Shown here: in pieces, positions 7,494 through 15,774 of the stretch
How the letters are laid out: each line of letters starts with the position of its first letter
How positions within the stretch are numbered: position 1 is the first letter of the stretch
NCBI RefSeq assembly: GCF_946221515.1
Contig: NZ_CAMJVK010000011.1
Coordinates: 1 to 37,620, forward strand
Direction of reading: 5' to 3'
DNA length: 37,620 nucleotides
Origin: an uncultured Fenollaria sp.
GTDB lineage: Bacteria; Bacillota; Clostridia; Tissierellales; Peptoniphilaceae
Notes under the pieces: generated by a model
Seen by the model: only the letters and a program-made list of their open reading frames with translations
Databases searched by the model: none
What the model was told of the DNA's origin: nothing
Translations under genes and position numbers: made by a program

Positions 7494-9329
7494 CTAATAA
7501 TAATTGTTCAAGTAATCTACAATGCCGTTATATAGACCATCGACCATCTTATCAAGGTAGGCTTGACTCTTTAATAGCGCAAGAGTATTTTTATTTGATA
7601 AAAATTCCATCTCAAGTAGAGCCGCCGGCATATTCGTATTCCTTGTAACAACGTAGGCGCCTTCCTTAAGACCACGTCCCTTGTTGCCAATAAGGTTGCC
7701 AACAGCATTTAGTATGCAATTAGCAAACTCTTTTTGATTTCTTGTCTTGTTGCTGTGCTTTGCATCGCTAGAATAGCAGACTTCTATGCCTGCTGCAGAT
7801 GGTGAAGTAGCACTATTAACGTGAATACTTACAAAGATGTCCGCATTTACTCTATTTGCCATCCTTGCTCTTTCAAATATATCGACGTATTCATCGACAG
7901 TATCGTTAGTCTTCAAAACATTGTAACCAGCCGCCTTAAGCTTCGCTTCCAAAGACCTAGCTACATACGGAATATAGTCAGTTTCACTTGATCCGTCAAT
8001 CTTAGATACAGAACCAGGATCCCTTCCGCCATGACCTGGATCAATCATGATTAAATAGTCTGATGGCTTGTTATTAATAATTCTACTAAGTTTTATTGCG
8101 TAGTCAGCACTTCCAGCGTCCACTTTCTCTAAAGATACATTTCTAACTAGGTTTATAGTGTAAGTGTAGCCATTTTGCATCTTTTCTACAACAAGCGACC
8201 TTATATATGGGTCCTTAAAATCTTCAGTACCAGTCTCAAGCTCTTTATTAGTCTCTACGTTCATAGTGATGGTCTTCTTTAGATCATCATAAACGTAATC
8301 AGAAACTCTTCCCTCAGTGTTTTTGATAGCAAAAATTCTGCTATCATATGAATAGAAAGATTTCATCGACTTCTTTGTGTAAAATACAAGACCATCATTT
8401 GTTTCTTCTATCTTGTAATCGACATTAGCATCCTCTATATCAATAACTATCCTAACATTCATATCAGACTTAGACTTGTCATTGTCAGCAAATTGACTAG
8501 CTCTAACGCCCTTGATGCCGTTCATGACTATGTTATACTCCCTATATAGTTCTGGATCATCAAAGATAGCTTTTTCAAAATCAATCACAAGCCTATCAGG
8601 ACCATCAAGCTTAGTCACTTTATACTTGCCCTTTAGCCCTTGGAATAAAATCGCATCCCTGTCATTATGTCTAATAGCGACAATATTTGTCAAGTGCGCA
8701 TAGCCATCAGTACTAGGCTTAATGCTTGGCTGCTCACTAGTGTTCGGTTTTATGCTCGGATTGTCAGGCTTGATTTGATCAGGCTCGTCATCCCCGCTCG
8801 GTAGTATGATAGCGTCATCATCGCCGCTTGGTTCTTCACTAACTTGCGTATTAGTATTGATAGTAGCTGTCTGAGATTTATTGTCCCAGCCTACCTCGTA
8901 GCCAAAAAGTTCAGAGATAAACCTTAAAGGAACATAAGTCCTTGCTCCGCCGCCATTAACCCTAACAAGCCTTGGAGTGTAAGCCTTTTCTATAGGCTTA
9001 GTAACGCCATTAATCGTCGCCTCCGCCTTGTCTATAGTCAAGACTATGCTCTTGTCAGACATAGTTATGATAGCCGATTGACTCTTACTATTCCAATCAA
9101 CACTCGCGCCAAAAGTTTCGGATAAGAATCTGATTGGAACAAGCGTCCTTCTTTGATAGATAAAACTTGGCATCTCCTTGCTTTGTTTATCCACTCCATC
9201 AACCTTTACATTTATTAATGCTGCTTTATAATTCTTATTCGCTATCCTTATATTTATGTTCTGTGCATATACATTCGCAGAACATAAAAAGCATAAAACA
9301 ATAAGAAGTCCTAAAATAAATTTTTTCAT
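7494..9329 (-). CDS. Secreted N-acetylmuramoyl-L-alanine amidase with stalk and AMIN domains
   Basis: A zinc amidase that cuts between MurNAc and L-Ala in peptidoglycan, probably in cell separation or remodelling. Order over 611 residues: signal peptide (MKKFILGLLIVLCFLCSANVYA); two copper-amine-oxidase-N-like stalk repeats marked by LVPIRFLSETFGASVDW and YVPLRFISELFGYEVGW; a Ser/Pro/Asp-rich linker with repeated SGDD and SIKP words; an AMIN domain that usually binds wall polymers; and an Amidase_3 domain with DPGHGG, GSSETD (Glu ligand), SIHVNS and the catalytic Glu in ALLEMEFLSN. The ATG at 9329 is preceded by GGAGGC (9336-9341) and gives a proper signal peptide; the 16-codon-longer frame does not. 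A TATAAT on the minus strand (9346-9351) abuts the ribosome-binding site, but I see no good -35. Confidence 0.93.
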   Translation of the reverse strand: MKKFILGLLIVLCFLCSANVYAQNINIRIANKNYKAALINVKVDGVDKQSKEMPSFIYQRRTLVPIRFLSETFGASVDWNSKSQSAIITMSDKSIVLTIDKAEATINGVTKPIEKAYTPRLVRVNGGGARTYVPLRFISELFGYEVGWDNKSQTATINTNTQVSEEPSGDDDAIILPSGDDEPDQIKPDNPSIKPNTSEQPSIKPSTDGYAHLTNIVAIRHNDRDAILFQGLKGKYKVTKLDGPDRLVIDFEKAIFDDPELYREYNIVMNGIKGVRASQFADNDKSKSDMNVRIVIDIEDANVDYKIEETNDGLVFYTKKSMKSFYSYDSRIFAIKNTEGRVSDYVYDDLKKTITMNVETNKELETGTEDFKDPYIRSLVVEKMQNGYTYTINLVRNVSLEKVDAGSADYAIKLSRIINNKPSDYLIMIDPGHGGRDPGSVSKIDGSSETDYIPYVARSLEAKLKAAGYNVLKTNDTVDEYVDIFERARMANRVNADIFVSIHVNSATSPSAAGIEVCYSSDAKHSNKTRNQKEFANCILNAVGNLIGNKGRGLKEGAYVVTRNTNMPAALLEMEFLSNKNTLALLKSQAYLDKMVDGLYNGIVDYLNNYY

Positions 9330-9681
9330 AGCTATGCCTCCTAGTATTATATTAACATCAACGAGAGTAAATTGCAACTTATTTCAAAGACTGTTACATA
9401 AATTTAACATAGTAAATGGCTTTGTGAGGCCCTTGCTAATTATCTTTATGGATTTGCCACGCATAATGATTTGCATAGTCTTAGTACATGCTTATGCATT
9501 AGCACGCGTAAAACGATTTTTGTACTTACATAATTACAATATTTGTTTCTCTTCAAAATCGATATTTATAATACATTTTTCTATTATATTTTTCTTATAT
9601 AATTCAAAAAACTACCCTCCTTACGATTATAGTAAAGAGGGTATATTTTTTTCTTATCAAGTTTATTTACTTAGACTCAAT
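9330..9681. other. Gene-free intergenic stretch (352 bases)
   Basis: It holds the amidase leader and probable -10 (9346-9351), then about 230 AT-rich bases, then the lipoprotein-gene terminator (9606-9643). I see no gene with a ribosome-binding site. Within it, 9412-9460 resembles 26792-26847 in another intergenic region, and short words at 9509-9524 and 9556-9567 recur there inverted. There is also a loose dyad (TAATG...GCATA at 9464-9477 against TATGCATTA at 9493-9501). Confidence 0.6.
9606..9643 (-). terminator. Terminator of the lipoprotein gene
   Basis: Arms TACCCTCCTTAC (9613-9624) and GTAAAGAGGGTA (9632-9643) with a 7-base loop. The single non-identical position is a G-U pair on the minus strand but a C-A clash on the plus strand, which assigns it to the minus-strand gene; six T follow in that direction. 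Confidence 0.85.
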
Positions 9682-10404
9682 TTACTCTGATAAATTAAAG
9701 CTATTTACTAATTCATAATTTTTATCAAGTACACTTAATTTTGAATCTTTTATATTGTCATAATCAAGCGTCAAAACTACATATCCATTTTGAGTCATAA
9801 TCACATCGATGTCTTTATCTTTTTCATCAATCTTTGCTTTGATTTCATTAATTCCATCATTTTCAAGATATTCTGCCTTACTTGCGCTAATCTTACTTAT
9901 ATCATCAGCTTTAGATAGGTACTTGCCTTCTAAGGAGTATACATATCCATCTGTTTTACCCATTTTATTTAGAACAAGATATTCGTCATTCGATGTGATT
10001 TCTATAGCACCGTCACCTTGTATTTGATCAAATCCTAGACCATTGATATCAATTGCTGAGCTTAATTTTTTATCACCTAGGCTATATATCAATAAGCCAT
10101 TGTAATTAAGTACACCAGCGCATTTATCATTAGCAAAAGCAAGCTTTGGAGGATCTGCTCCAAGAGGTGCTTCAAGAACTTCATTTTGTATATCTGCCTT
10201 TATAAACTTATCAAGAGATTCATCTTTCTCAAACTTTGTATTTTCATTTTGCACTTCTTTATCTGTTTCATTTTGCACTTCTTCTTTAGATTCATTTTGC
10301 ACTTCTTTATCAGTATCTTTTGTACAAGCTGTTAGGCAAAACGCTGCCATCATAAAAACCGCTAGGATAAAAACTAATGTTTCTTTGTTTTTTAAACTTT
10401 TCAT
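9682..10404 (-). CDS. Lipoprotein of unknown function with three 8-residue N-terminal repeats
   Basis: 240 residues from the ATG at 10404, which has GGAG 6 bases upstream; the longer frame has no such site. The signal peptide ends in a lipobox, LTAC, so Cys is lipidated and the protein is membrane-anchored outside the cell. Directly after the Cys is a charged tether with three near-identical 8-residue units (KEVQNESK, EEVQNETD, KEVQNENT). The rest has repeated short beta-strand patterns (LLIYSLGDKKLSS, YVYSLEGKYLS, LSVLDKNYELV) that could be blades of a small beta-propeller; this is a visual guess. No catalytic motif is seen and I do not recognise the family. It is transcribed alone: promoter at 10476-10504, terminator at 9606-9643. 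Confidence 0.8.
   Translation of the reverse strand: MKSLKNKETLVFILAVFMMAAFCLTACTKDTDKEVQNESKEEVQNETDKEVQNENTKFEKDESLDKFIKADIQNEVLEAPLGADPPKLAFANDKCAGVLNYNGLLIYSLGDKKLSSAIDINGLGFDQIQGDGAIEITSNDEYLVLNKMGKTDGYVYSLEGKYLSKADDISKISASKAEYLENDGINEIKAKIDEKDKDIDVIMTQNGYVVLTLDYDNIKDSKLSVLDKNYELVNSFNLSE
10244..10315. repeat. Three tandem 24-base repeats inside the lipoprotein gene
   Basis: Copies beginning at 10244, 10268 and 10292 share the core TCATTTTGCACTTCTT at an exact 24-base period, encoding three 8-residue units just after the lipidated Cys. Such perfect-period coding repeats can gain or lose units by slippage without a frameshift. Confidence 0.85.
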
Positions 10405-10439
10405 TTCATTTCTCCTTTCATTATAGACTTTCTTTTTCA

Positions 10440-10467
10440 AATAAATATTCATACTTGAATATTTATT
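10440..10467. repeat. 11-base inverted repeat in the lipoprotein-gene leader
   Basis: Perfect arms AATAAATATTC (10440-10450) and GAATATTTATT (10457-10467) around a 6-base loop, beginning right at the predicted transcription start of the lipoprotein gene. It could be an operator or an AT-rich 5' hairpin in the mRNA. Confidence 0.6.
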
Positions 10468-10475
10468 CTACTTTA

Positions 10476-10504
10476 AGTATAACTCTTTTGCTTTGTTTTG
10501 TCAA
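10476..10504 (-). promoter_or_regulatory. Sigma-A promoter of the lipoprotein gene
   Basis: On the minus strand TTGACA (10499-10504), exactly 17 bases, then TATACT (10476-10481). The predicted start is near 10469, giving a leader of about 65 bases that contains the 11-base inverted repeat. Confidence 0.85.
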
Positions 10505-10588
10505 ATATTATGTTAAAGTTTATCTATCTTTGTTCTTCATATATTGTCTAATTCAATTTTGTCTCGATGACCAATGTTCCGAGCACAT

Positions 10589-10616
10589 AAAAAGACACAG
10601 CTCTCGCTGTGCCTTT
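10589..10616 (-). terminator. Terminator of the long operon after gatB
   Basis: Arms AAAGACACAGC (10591-10601) and GCTGTGCCTTT (10606-10616) with a 4-base loop; the only unequal position is G-U on the minus strand. A run of T follows on the minus strand, 20 bases after the gatB stop. Confidence 0.88.
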
Positions 10617-10635
10617 CACGCTATACTATAAACTA

Positions 10636-12063
10636 TTAATTTAGTTTCTTATTTAGTAGTTCGTTTATAATTTGTGGGTTGCCCTTGCCTTTCATCTCTT
10701 TCATTACTTGTCCAACTAAGAAACCAAAGGCTCTCGACTTACCATTCTTAAAGTCTTCGATTGATTGTGGATTTGCTTCAAGTACTTTATCAACTACTGC
10801 TTCTATGGCTCCTTCGTCTGTTACTTGAACTAGTCCAAGCCTCTTGACTATGGATTCAGGATCTTCTGGTGCCTTAAACATCTCTTGTAAAACTTTCTTT
10901 CCAGCGTTGTTATTAATCTTATTTGTCTTAACAAGTGTAAGTAGTTTTTCTAGGTCTTCTATTGCGAATGGCATTTGATCCACGCTCTTATTATCTTCTT
11001 TAAGTCTTCTTAGTACATCGCCTAATAGCCAGTTAAGTGCTAGAGCGTTGTCGCCAACTTTCTTTGCAAGCTCTTCGTAATAATTTGCAAGGCTCACATC
11101 AAGGCTAAGTGTCTTGGCATCGTCTTTACTTATGCCGTAGTCTTTCATTAGTCTAGCAACTTTTTCATCTGGAAGCTCTGGCATTTCTTTTCTAACGGCG
11201 TCTATCATTTCATCTGATATATCCATTGGCGGTATGTCGCCATCTGGTGCGTATCTATAGTCATTTGCTTTAATCTTTACTCTCATCAAGATGGATTCGC
11301 CCTTAAGCTCATCCCATCTCCTTGTTTCTTTCTTAGTGTTTTCGCCTTTTTCAAGTAGTGCGATGTGTCTTGAGACTTCAAAGTCTATGGCTTTTTCAAC
11401 GCCTCTGAATGAACCAATGTTTTTAATTTCCGAGATGTTTGTCTTAACGCCTGTCTCTGTGTCGACTACATTGACATTAACGTCGCATCTTAATGAGCCC
11501 TCTTCCATCTTACCATCGGAAACGCCTAGGTAGACGACTGTTGCCTTAAGTTTTTCCAAAAACTCTCTCGCTTCTTTAGCTGAGTTCATGTCTGGATAAG
11601 TAACTATCTCTATAAGAGGGACGCCGCTTCTATTGTAGTCAAGAAGTGTTTCGCCCTTGTCTGTGTGAAGTGACTTACCTGTATCTTCTTCGACGTGTAT
11701 CCTAATTAGTCTGATCTTTTTGTCGTTGCCGTCTTCGTCTTCGATATTGACATAACCTTCGTAACATAAAGGTAGCTCATCTTGTGTGATTTGGTAGCCT
11801 TTAACAAGGTCTGCGTAGAAGTAGCTCTTCCTATCGAATCTAGTGTGTTGATGTATATTGCAGTTCATTGCAAGTCCAGCCTTGATCGCGTAATTGATTG
11901 CCTCTTCATTAACTTGTGGCAAAGCTCCTGGAAGTCCTAGGCATATAGGGCAAACGTTTGTGTTTGCTTCTTCGCCGAATTCGTTTTTACAGTGACAGAA
12001 CATCTTTGTCTTTGTCTTTAGCTCGACGTGTATCTCAAGCCCGATTATAGTTTTGTAAGCCAT
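10636..12063 (-). CDS. gatB: Asp-tRNA(Asn)/Glu-tRNA(Gln) amidotransferase subunit B
   Basis: 475 residues, the usual length. GatB is the kinase/transferase subunit of GatCAB: it phosphorylates the Asp or Glu on mischarged tRNA, then amidates it with ammonia from GatA. Seen: GLEIHVELKTKTKMFC at the N-terminus, CHC and CPICLGLPGALP zinc/metal-site residues, RKSYFYADLVKGYQITQ, DYNRSGVPLIEIVT, and the C-terminal YqeY-like tail ending GFLVGQVMKEMKGKGNPQIINELL. Its ATG follows the gatA stop without a gap (TAGATG), preceded by GGTGAAG. It is the last gene of a long minus-strand series and is followed by a clear terminator. Confidence 0.97.
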   Translation of the reverse strand: MAYKTIIGLEIHVELKTKTKMFCHCKNEFGEEANTNVCPICLGLPGALPQVNEEAINYAIKAGLAMNCNIHQHTRFDRKSYFYADLVKGYQITQDELPLCYEGYVNIEDEDGNDKKIRLIRIHVEEDTGKSLHTDKGETLLDYNRSGVPLIEIVTYPDMNSAKEAREFLEKLKATVVYLGVSDGKMEEGSLRCDVNVNVVDTETGVKTNISEIKNIGSFRGVEKAIDFEVSRHIALLEKGENTKKETRRWDELKGESILMRVKIKANDYRYAPDGDIPPMDISDEMIDAVRKEMPELPDEKVARLMKDYGISKDDAKTLSLDVSLANYYEELAKKVGDNALALNWLLGDVLRRLKEDNKSVDQMPFAIEDLEKLLTLVKTNKINNNAGKKVLQEMFKAPEDPESIVKRLGLVQVTDEGAIEAVVDKVLEANPQSIEDFKNGKSRAFGFLVGQVMKEMKGKGNPQIINELLNKKLN

Positions 12064-13494
12064 CTACTTCACCAACCCTTCATAAGCATAAGCAATCTTT
12101 ATAAGCTTATTGTCTTCTAAATTGTCACAGATAAATTCCATACCAGGATTTAATTTATATTCTTTAGTACTTGGCACGGATATAGCGCAGTTGCCAGCTA
12201 TATTAACGGGAACTGTGTATTTGTCTGCGTTATACATCTTGATTGGATCGTTAATATTTGTTCCAATTTCAAACGGCATTACAGGTGATGTAGGTACCAA
12301 GATGGTATCAACCATTTTAAATGCTTGTTTAAAATCATTTATAAGAAGTGTTCTTGCCTTTAATGCGTTTTGGAAATAGTCGCTGTCCTTATCTTGACTT
12401 AATATATATGTGCCAAATAGTATTCTTCTCTTTACTTCTGGGCCAAAGCCTTCTGCTCTCGTCTTAATATACATCTCTTCAAGACTTTCCGCGTCAAAGT
12501 CTCTAAAACCATATTTTACGCCGTCGAACCTTGATAGGTTTGAGCTTGCTTCAGCATTCATGATGATGTAGTATGTTGCAACTGCATATTTAAGATCCTT
12601 AAGATCTATCTCAACGATTTCTACGCCATTGTCCTTAAGTAATTTGATGCTATCTCTATATACTTTTTCGACTTCATCATCTTTTTCATCTGCTAGAACT
12701 TCTTTTGGCACGCCAACTTTAAGTGTTTTTAAATACTTAATGGCGTCGTCATATGTGTAAGTAATTTCGTCAATAGGATTGGAAAGACTTGTTAGATCTC
12801 TGTGATCCTTGTGAGCGATGGCGCTTGTGATAAGCGCTACGTCCTTTACATCGTTTGCAAATGTTGATACTTGGTCAAGTGTGTTTGATAGAGACACAAC
12901 ACCATTTCTTGAGACTGTTCCGTAGCTTGGCTTAAGTCCAACGCAAGCGCAATAGCTTGCTGGCTGTCTAACGGATCCACCTGTGTCTGTACCTAAGCTA
13001 AGAGGTACTTGTCTTGATGAAACTGCTGCGGCTGATCCACCTGATGAACCGCCTGGCACTCTCTTTAGATCAAGTGGGTTATGAACTGAACCGAAGTATG
13101 ATGTTTCGTTTGATCCACCCATGGCAAATTGGTCCATATTTAATTTGCCTATGATAATACCATTCTCATCCTTGATATGCTTTGTACAATTCGCATCAAA
13201 AACAGCTTCGTAATTTTCAAGTATCTTCGACGCACATGTATTTTTCATACCCTTAACAGAGATATTATCCTTAATGCCTATTGGTAGGCCGAATAATTTA
13301 CCGCTTGGGTCTTTATAGTCTAGTGACTTTGCTTTTTCAAGAGCTCCTTCATAGTCATCTGATATGAATGAGTTGATATCTTTGTCTATATCTTTGCTTC
13401 TATTGATAAAGGCTTCTGTTATCTCTGAAACTTTTAGCTCTTTATTAGCGATTTTTTCTTTTAGCTGCCATGCTTTTAAATTCGTAATATCCAT
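12064..13494 (-). CDS. gatA: Asp-tRNA(Asn)/Glu-tRNA(Gln) amidotransferase subunit A
   Basis: An amidase-signature enzyme that releases ammonia from glutamine and channels it to GatB. The Ser-cisSer-Lys triad regions are present: GLPIGIKDNI (Lys), PGGSSGGSAAAV, and LGTDTGGSVRQPAS (nucleophile Ser). I use the ATG at 13494 (476 residues): an AGGTG site lies about 7 bases upstream, overlapping the GTG that would extend the frame by three codons. It lies between gatC and gatB, the common C-A-B order, so subunits are made from one message. No missing motif or frameshift. Confidence 0.97.
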   Translation of the reverse strand: MDITNLKAWQLKEKIANKELKVSEITEAFINRSKDIDKDINSFISDDYEGALEKAKSLDYKDPSGKLFGLPIGIKDNISVKGMKNTCASKILENYEAVFDANCTKHIKDENGIIIGKLNMDQFAMGGSNETSYFGSVHNPLDLKRVPGGSSGGSAAAVSSRQVPLSLGTDTGGSVRQPASYCACVGLKPSYGTVSRNGVVSLSNTLDQVSTFANDVKDVALITSAIAHKDHRDLTSLSNPIDEITYTYDDAIKYLKTLKVGVPKEVLADEKDDEVEKVYRDSIKLLKDNGVEIVEIDLKDLKYAVATYYIIMNAEASSNLSRFDGVKYGFRDFDAESLEEMYIKTRAEGFGPEVKRRILFGTYILSQDKDSDYFQNALKARTLLINDFKQAFKMVDTILVPTSPVMPFEIGTNINDPIKMYNADKYTVPVNIAGNCAISVPSTKEYKLNPGMEFICDNLEDNKLIKIAYAYEGLVK

Positions 13495-13509
13495 AAATAA
13501 CACCTATAA

Positions 13510-13806
13510 CTACCCTTCTACTACTCTCTTTAGTTTGAAGAAGCCAAATTTTTCTTCAGGCGCATTCTTAAGCGCGTCCTCTTTTGATAATGAATATTCA
13601 CTGTCGACTTCGTCCTTGCTTAATAAGCTCTCCTTGTACTCATTAACTTGATATGTCTTTGGAATGTCCTTATCATCAAGCTCGTTAACAACTGATATCA
13701 TTTTGATTATATCGTTAAATTTTTTGGTGAATGCATCTATGTCCGACTCGTCGATGGCAAGTCTAGCTGTGTAACATAGATTTTCGATGTCCTTCTTCTC
13801 CATCAT
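13510..13806 (-). CDS. gatC: Asp-tRNA(Asn)/Glu-tRNA(Gln) amidotransferase subunit C
   Basis: 98 residues, typical for the small GatC subunit, which wraps around GatA and stabilises the complex. The N-terminal helical stretch (ENLCYTARLAIDESDID), the IIKMISVVNELD segment and the C-terminal NAPEEKFGFFKLKRVVEG match the family pattern. The first ATG overlaps the ligA stop in an ATGA junction; a second Met follows immediately and could also serve. This overlap couples gatC to ligA translation. Confident because of position and the C-terminal motif even though the family is short and variable. Confidence 0.94.
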   Translation of the reverse strand: MMEKKDIENLCYTARLAIDESDIDAFTKKFNDIIKMISVVNELDDKDIPKTYQVNEYKESLLSKDEVDSEYSLSKEDALKNAPEEKFGFFKLKRVVEG

Positions 13807-15773
13807 ATCAACTCCTTCAAATCATTTTCGTATAGTATCTTTATATTTAAAGTCTTAGCTTTATCAAATTTTGAACCAGGGTTCTCGCCAACAACTACGT
13901 AGTCTGTCTTTGATGAGACAGAGCCTTGTACCTTGGCGCCCTTATCTTCAATAATGTTTTTCAATTCATCGCGAGTGTAATTTTCAAGCGTTCCTGTCAA
14001 GACAAACTTAAGTCCTTCGAGTGATTTATCGCCGCTATCTTCTACGTCTAAAACTTTTATGCCGTGGTCAAATAAACTTTGTATTGATTTTTTACTTGTT
14101 TCGTCTGTTAAAAATGAAACTATTTCATTAGCAGTTATCTCGCCTACGTCCTCGATGGCAACTAAATCATCAAATCTCGCATTTAAGAAATTATCTACAG
14201 TTTTGTAGTGCTCAGCAAGATCCCTGCTTGTCTTAACACCAACATTGGCAATGGACAGAGCGTAAATAAAGTTTTTAAGCTCTACCGTCTTTGAATTTTG
14301 TATAGAACTTATTATATTACTTGCTTTTTTCTCTTTAAAGCCTTCTAGCTTAAGTAAATCTTCTTCTTTAAGGTCATATAGCATTGACACTTGGTCTATA
14401 TTTAGCTTTTCTAGAAAGAGTTCTGCAGTTTTTTCACTGAAGCCATCTATGTTCATGGCCTCTTTCGAAGCGAAGTGAACGATTGTTTTGACTAGCTGCG
14501 GTTTACATCCCAAGGTGTTCGGGCAGAAATAATGAACGCCCTCTTTATAAAGCTTACTGTGGCAGTACGGGCAAAATTCTGGCTGCTCTATGTCATAAAC
14601 TTCTTCATCTGTTTTTAGTGGGCCCATAATCTCAGGAATAACATCATTTGATCTTCTAATCAAGACCCTCTCGTTTAAGTGAACGTTCTTTCTCTTAATG
14701 TCATCCAAATTATTAAGCGTCGCTCTCTTTATAGTAACTCCGCCTATGTCAACTGGCTCAAGTAGTGCAGTTGGCGTAACTTTCGCGCTTCTACCGACGT
14801 TCCACTCAACGCCTATGATTCTAGTAGATGTTTCAAGCGCCTCGAACTTATATGCAATCGCAAAGCGCGGGAACTTGTTGGTGTAGCCCATCAGCTTTTG
14901 CGTTTTAACGTCATTTATCTTGATAACCATACCATCTGTAAGGAAGTCCTCTTTAAGCCTTTCTTCCTTTTGTGCTTCTATCTCTTTTAGAAGCTCTTCT
15001 ATATCCGTAAATTTTTTATGATATTTTGAAACTGGCATCGCATTATCTTTTATAAAAGCGACTATCTCCTCTTGCGTTTGAAATTCTTTGCCTTCTATGT
15101 AAGCAATATTGTAAAGATAAGTGATTAAGTGCCTCTTTTCTGTCTCTTTGACATCAAGGTTACGAAGTGCACCAGCCGCCGCGTTTCTTGCGTTCTTTAG
15201 CTGAGTAACGTTCTTTTCATTGTACTCCTCAAGCTTAGATAATGGCATAAGTCCCTCGCCTTGTACCTCAAACTTGCCTTTATAATTAACTCTTAAGGGT
15301 ATCGACTTTATCGTAAGGACTTGCTCGTAAATCTCTTCGCCGACTTCACCATTGCCCCTTGTTGCCCCCATTTGCAAAATGCCTTCATCGTATGTTAGGT
15401 TAATGGTAAGGCCATCGAACTTATATTCAAGTATATACTCAGGGATTGGCAGTTTCTCGCTATGAGTGCTATTGTAAGTATCTATGAAGCGAAGGTTTCT
15501 CGCGTGCCAATCTCTAAGCGCGTCAAAGCTTTGAGCTTTATCAAGGCTCCAAAGCCTTCCAAGATGAGTGTGTTTAACGAATTTGTCAAGTATAGCGTCA
15601 CCGACCCTTTGAGTTGGTGAGTATGGCAAGTGAGTTCCTGTCTCGTTCTCAAGCTTCACTAGCTCGTCATATAGCTTGTCATATTCTTTATCAGAAACTA
15701 TTGGGTCGTCGAGAACATAGTAGTGGTAGTTGTATTCCTCAAGCTTCTTGATTAATTCTTCCATTCTATTCAT
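13803..15773 (-). CDS. ligA: NAD-dependent DNA ligase
   Basis: 656 residues. Joins nicks using NAD in replication and repair. Domain order: Ia NAD-binding region (YYVLDDPIVSDKEYD), adenylation domain with the nucleophilic Lys in EYKFDGLTI (KxDG motif), OB fold (VEWNVGRSAKVTPTALL), a four-Cys zinc finger (CPYC ... CPNTLGC), helix-hairpin-helix repeats and a C-terminal BRCT domain (GLKFVLTGTLENYTR ... KTDYVVVGENPGSK). KFDG instead of the commoner KIDG or KVDG is a mild variation. It begins one base after the pcrA stop and overlaps gatC by 4 bases. The pcrA-ligA-gatCAB order is widespread in Bacillota. Confidence 0.97.
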   Translation of the reverse strand: MNRMEELIKKLEEYNYHYYVLDDPIVSDKEYDKLYDELVKLENETGTHLPYSPTQRVGDAILDKFVKHTHLGRLWSLDKAQSFDALRDWHARNLRFIDTYNSTHSEKLPIPEYILEYKFDGLTINLTYDEGILQMGATRGNGEVGEEIYEQVLTIKSIPLRVNYKGKFEVQGEGLMPLSKLEEYNEKNVTQLKNARNAAAGALRNLDVKETEKRHLITYLYNIAYIEGKEFQTQEEIVAFIKDNAMPVSKYHKKFTDIEELLKEIEAQKEERLKEDFLTDGMVIKINDVKTQKLMGYTNKFPRFAIAYKFEALETSTRIIGVEWNVGRSAKVTPTALLEPVDIGGVTIKRATLNNLDDIKRKNVHLNERVLIRRSNDVIPEIMGPLKTDEEVYDIEQPEFCPYCHSKLYKEGVHYFCPNTLGCKPQLVKTIVHFASKEAMNIDGFSEKTAELFLEKLNIDQVSMLYDLKEEDLLKLEGFKEKKASNIISSIQNSKTVELKNFIYALSIANVGVKTSRDLAEHYKTVDNFLNARFDDLVAIEDVGEITANEIVSFLTDETSKKSIQSLFDHGIKVLDVEDSGDKSLEGLKFVLTGTLENYTRDELKNIIEDKGAKVQGSVSSKTDYVVVGENPGSKFDKAKTLNIKILYENDLKELI

Positions 15774-15774
15774 A

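Noticed and set aside
9460..9512. Dyad in the 9330-9681 spacer as a riboswitch or structured RNA
   Set aside because: The arms pair only with a large bulge and no known riboswitch core was recognised; recorded as intergenic content only.
9256..9690. A 144-codon open frame on the plus strand across the amidase/lipoprotein spacer
   Set aside because: It starts antisense to the amidase signal peptide, no internal ATG has a ribosome-binding site, it runs through a terminator, and its hydrophobic translation matches nothing I know. The open length is somewhat surprising for AT-rich DNA, but chance or a remnant is more likely than a gene.
10377..10631. Plus-strand 84-codon open frame upstream of gatB's terminator
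   Set aside because: Antisense to the lipoprotein promoter and leader, no start signal, low-complexity Phe/Leu/Tyr translation.
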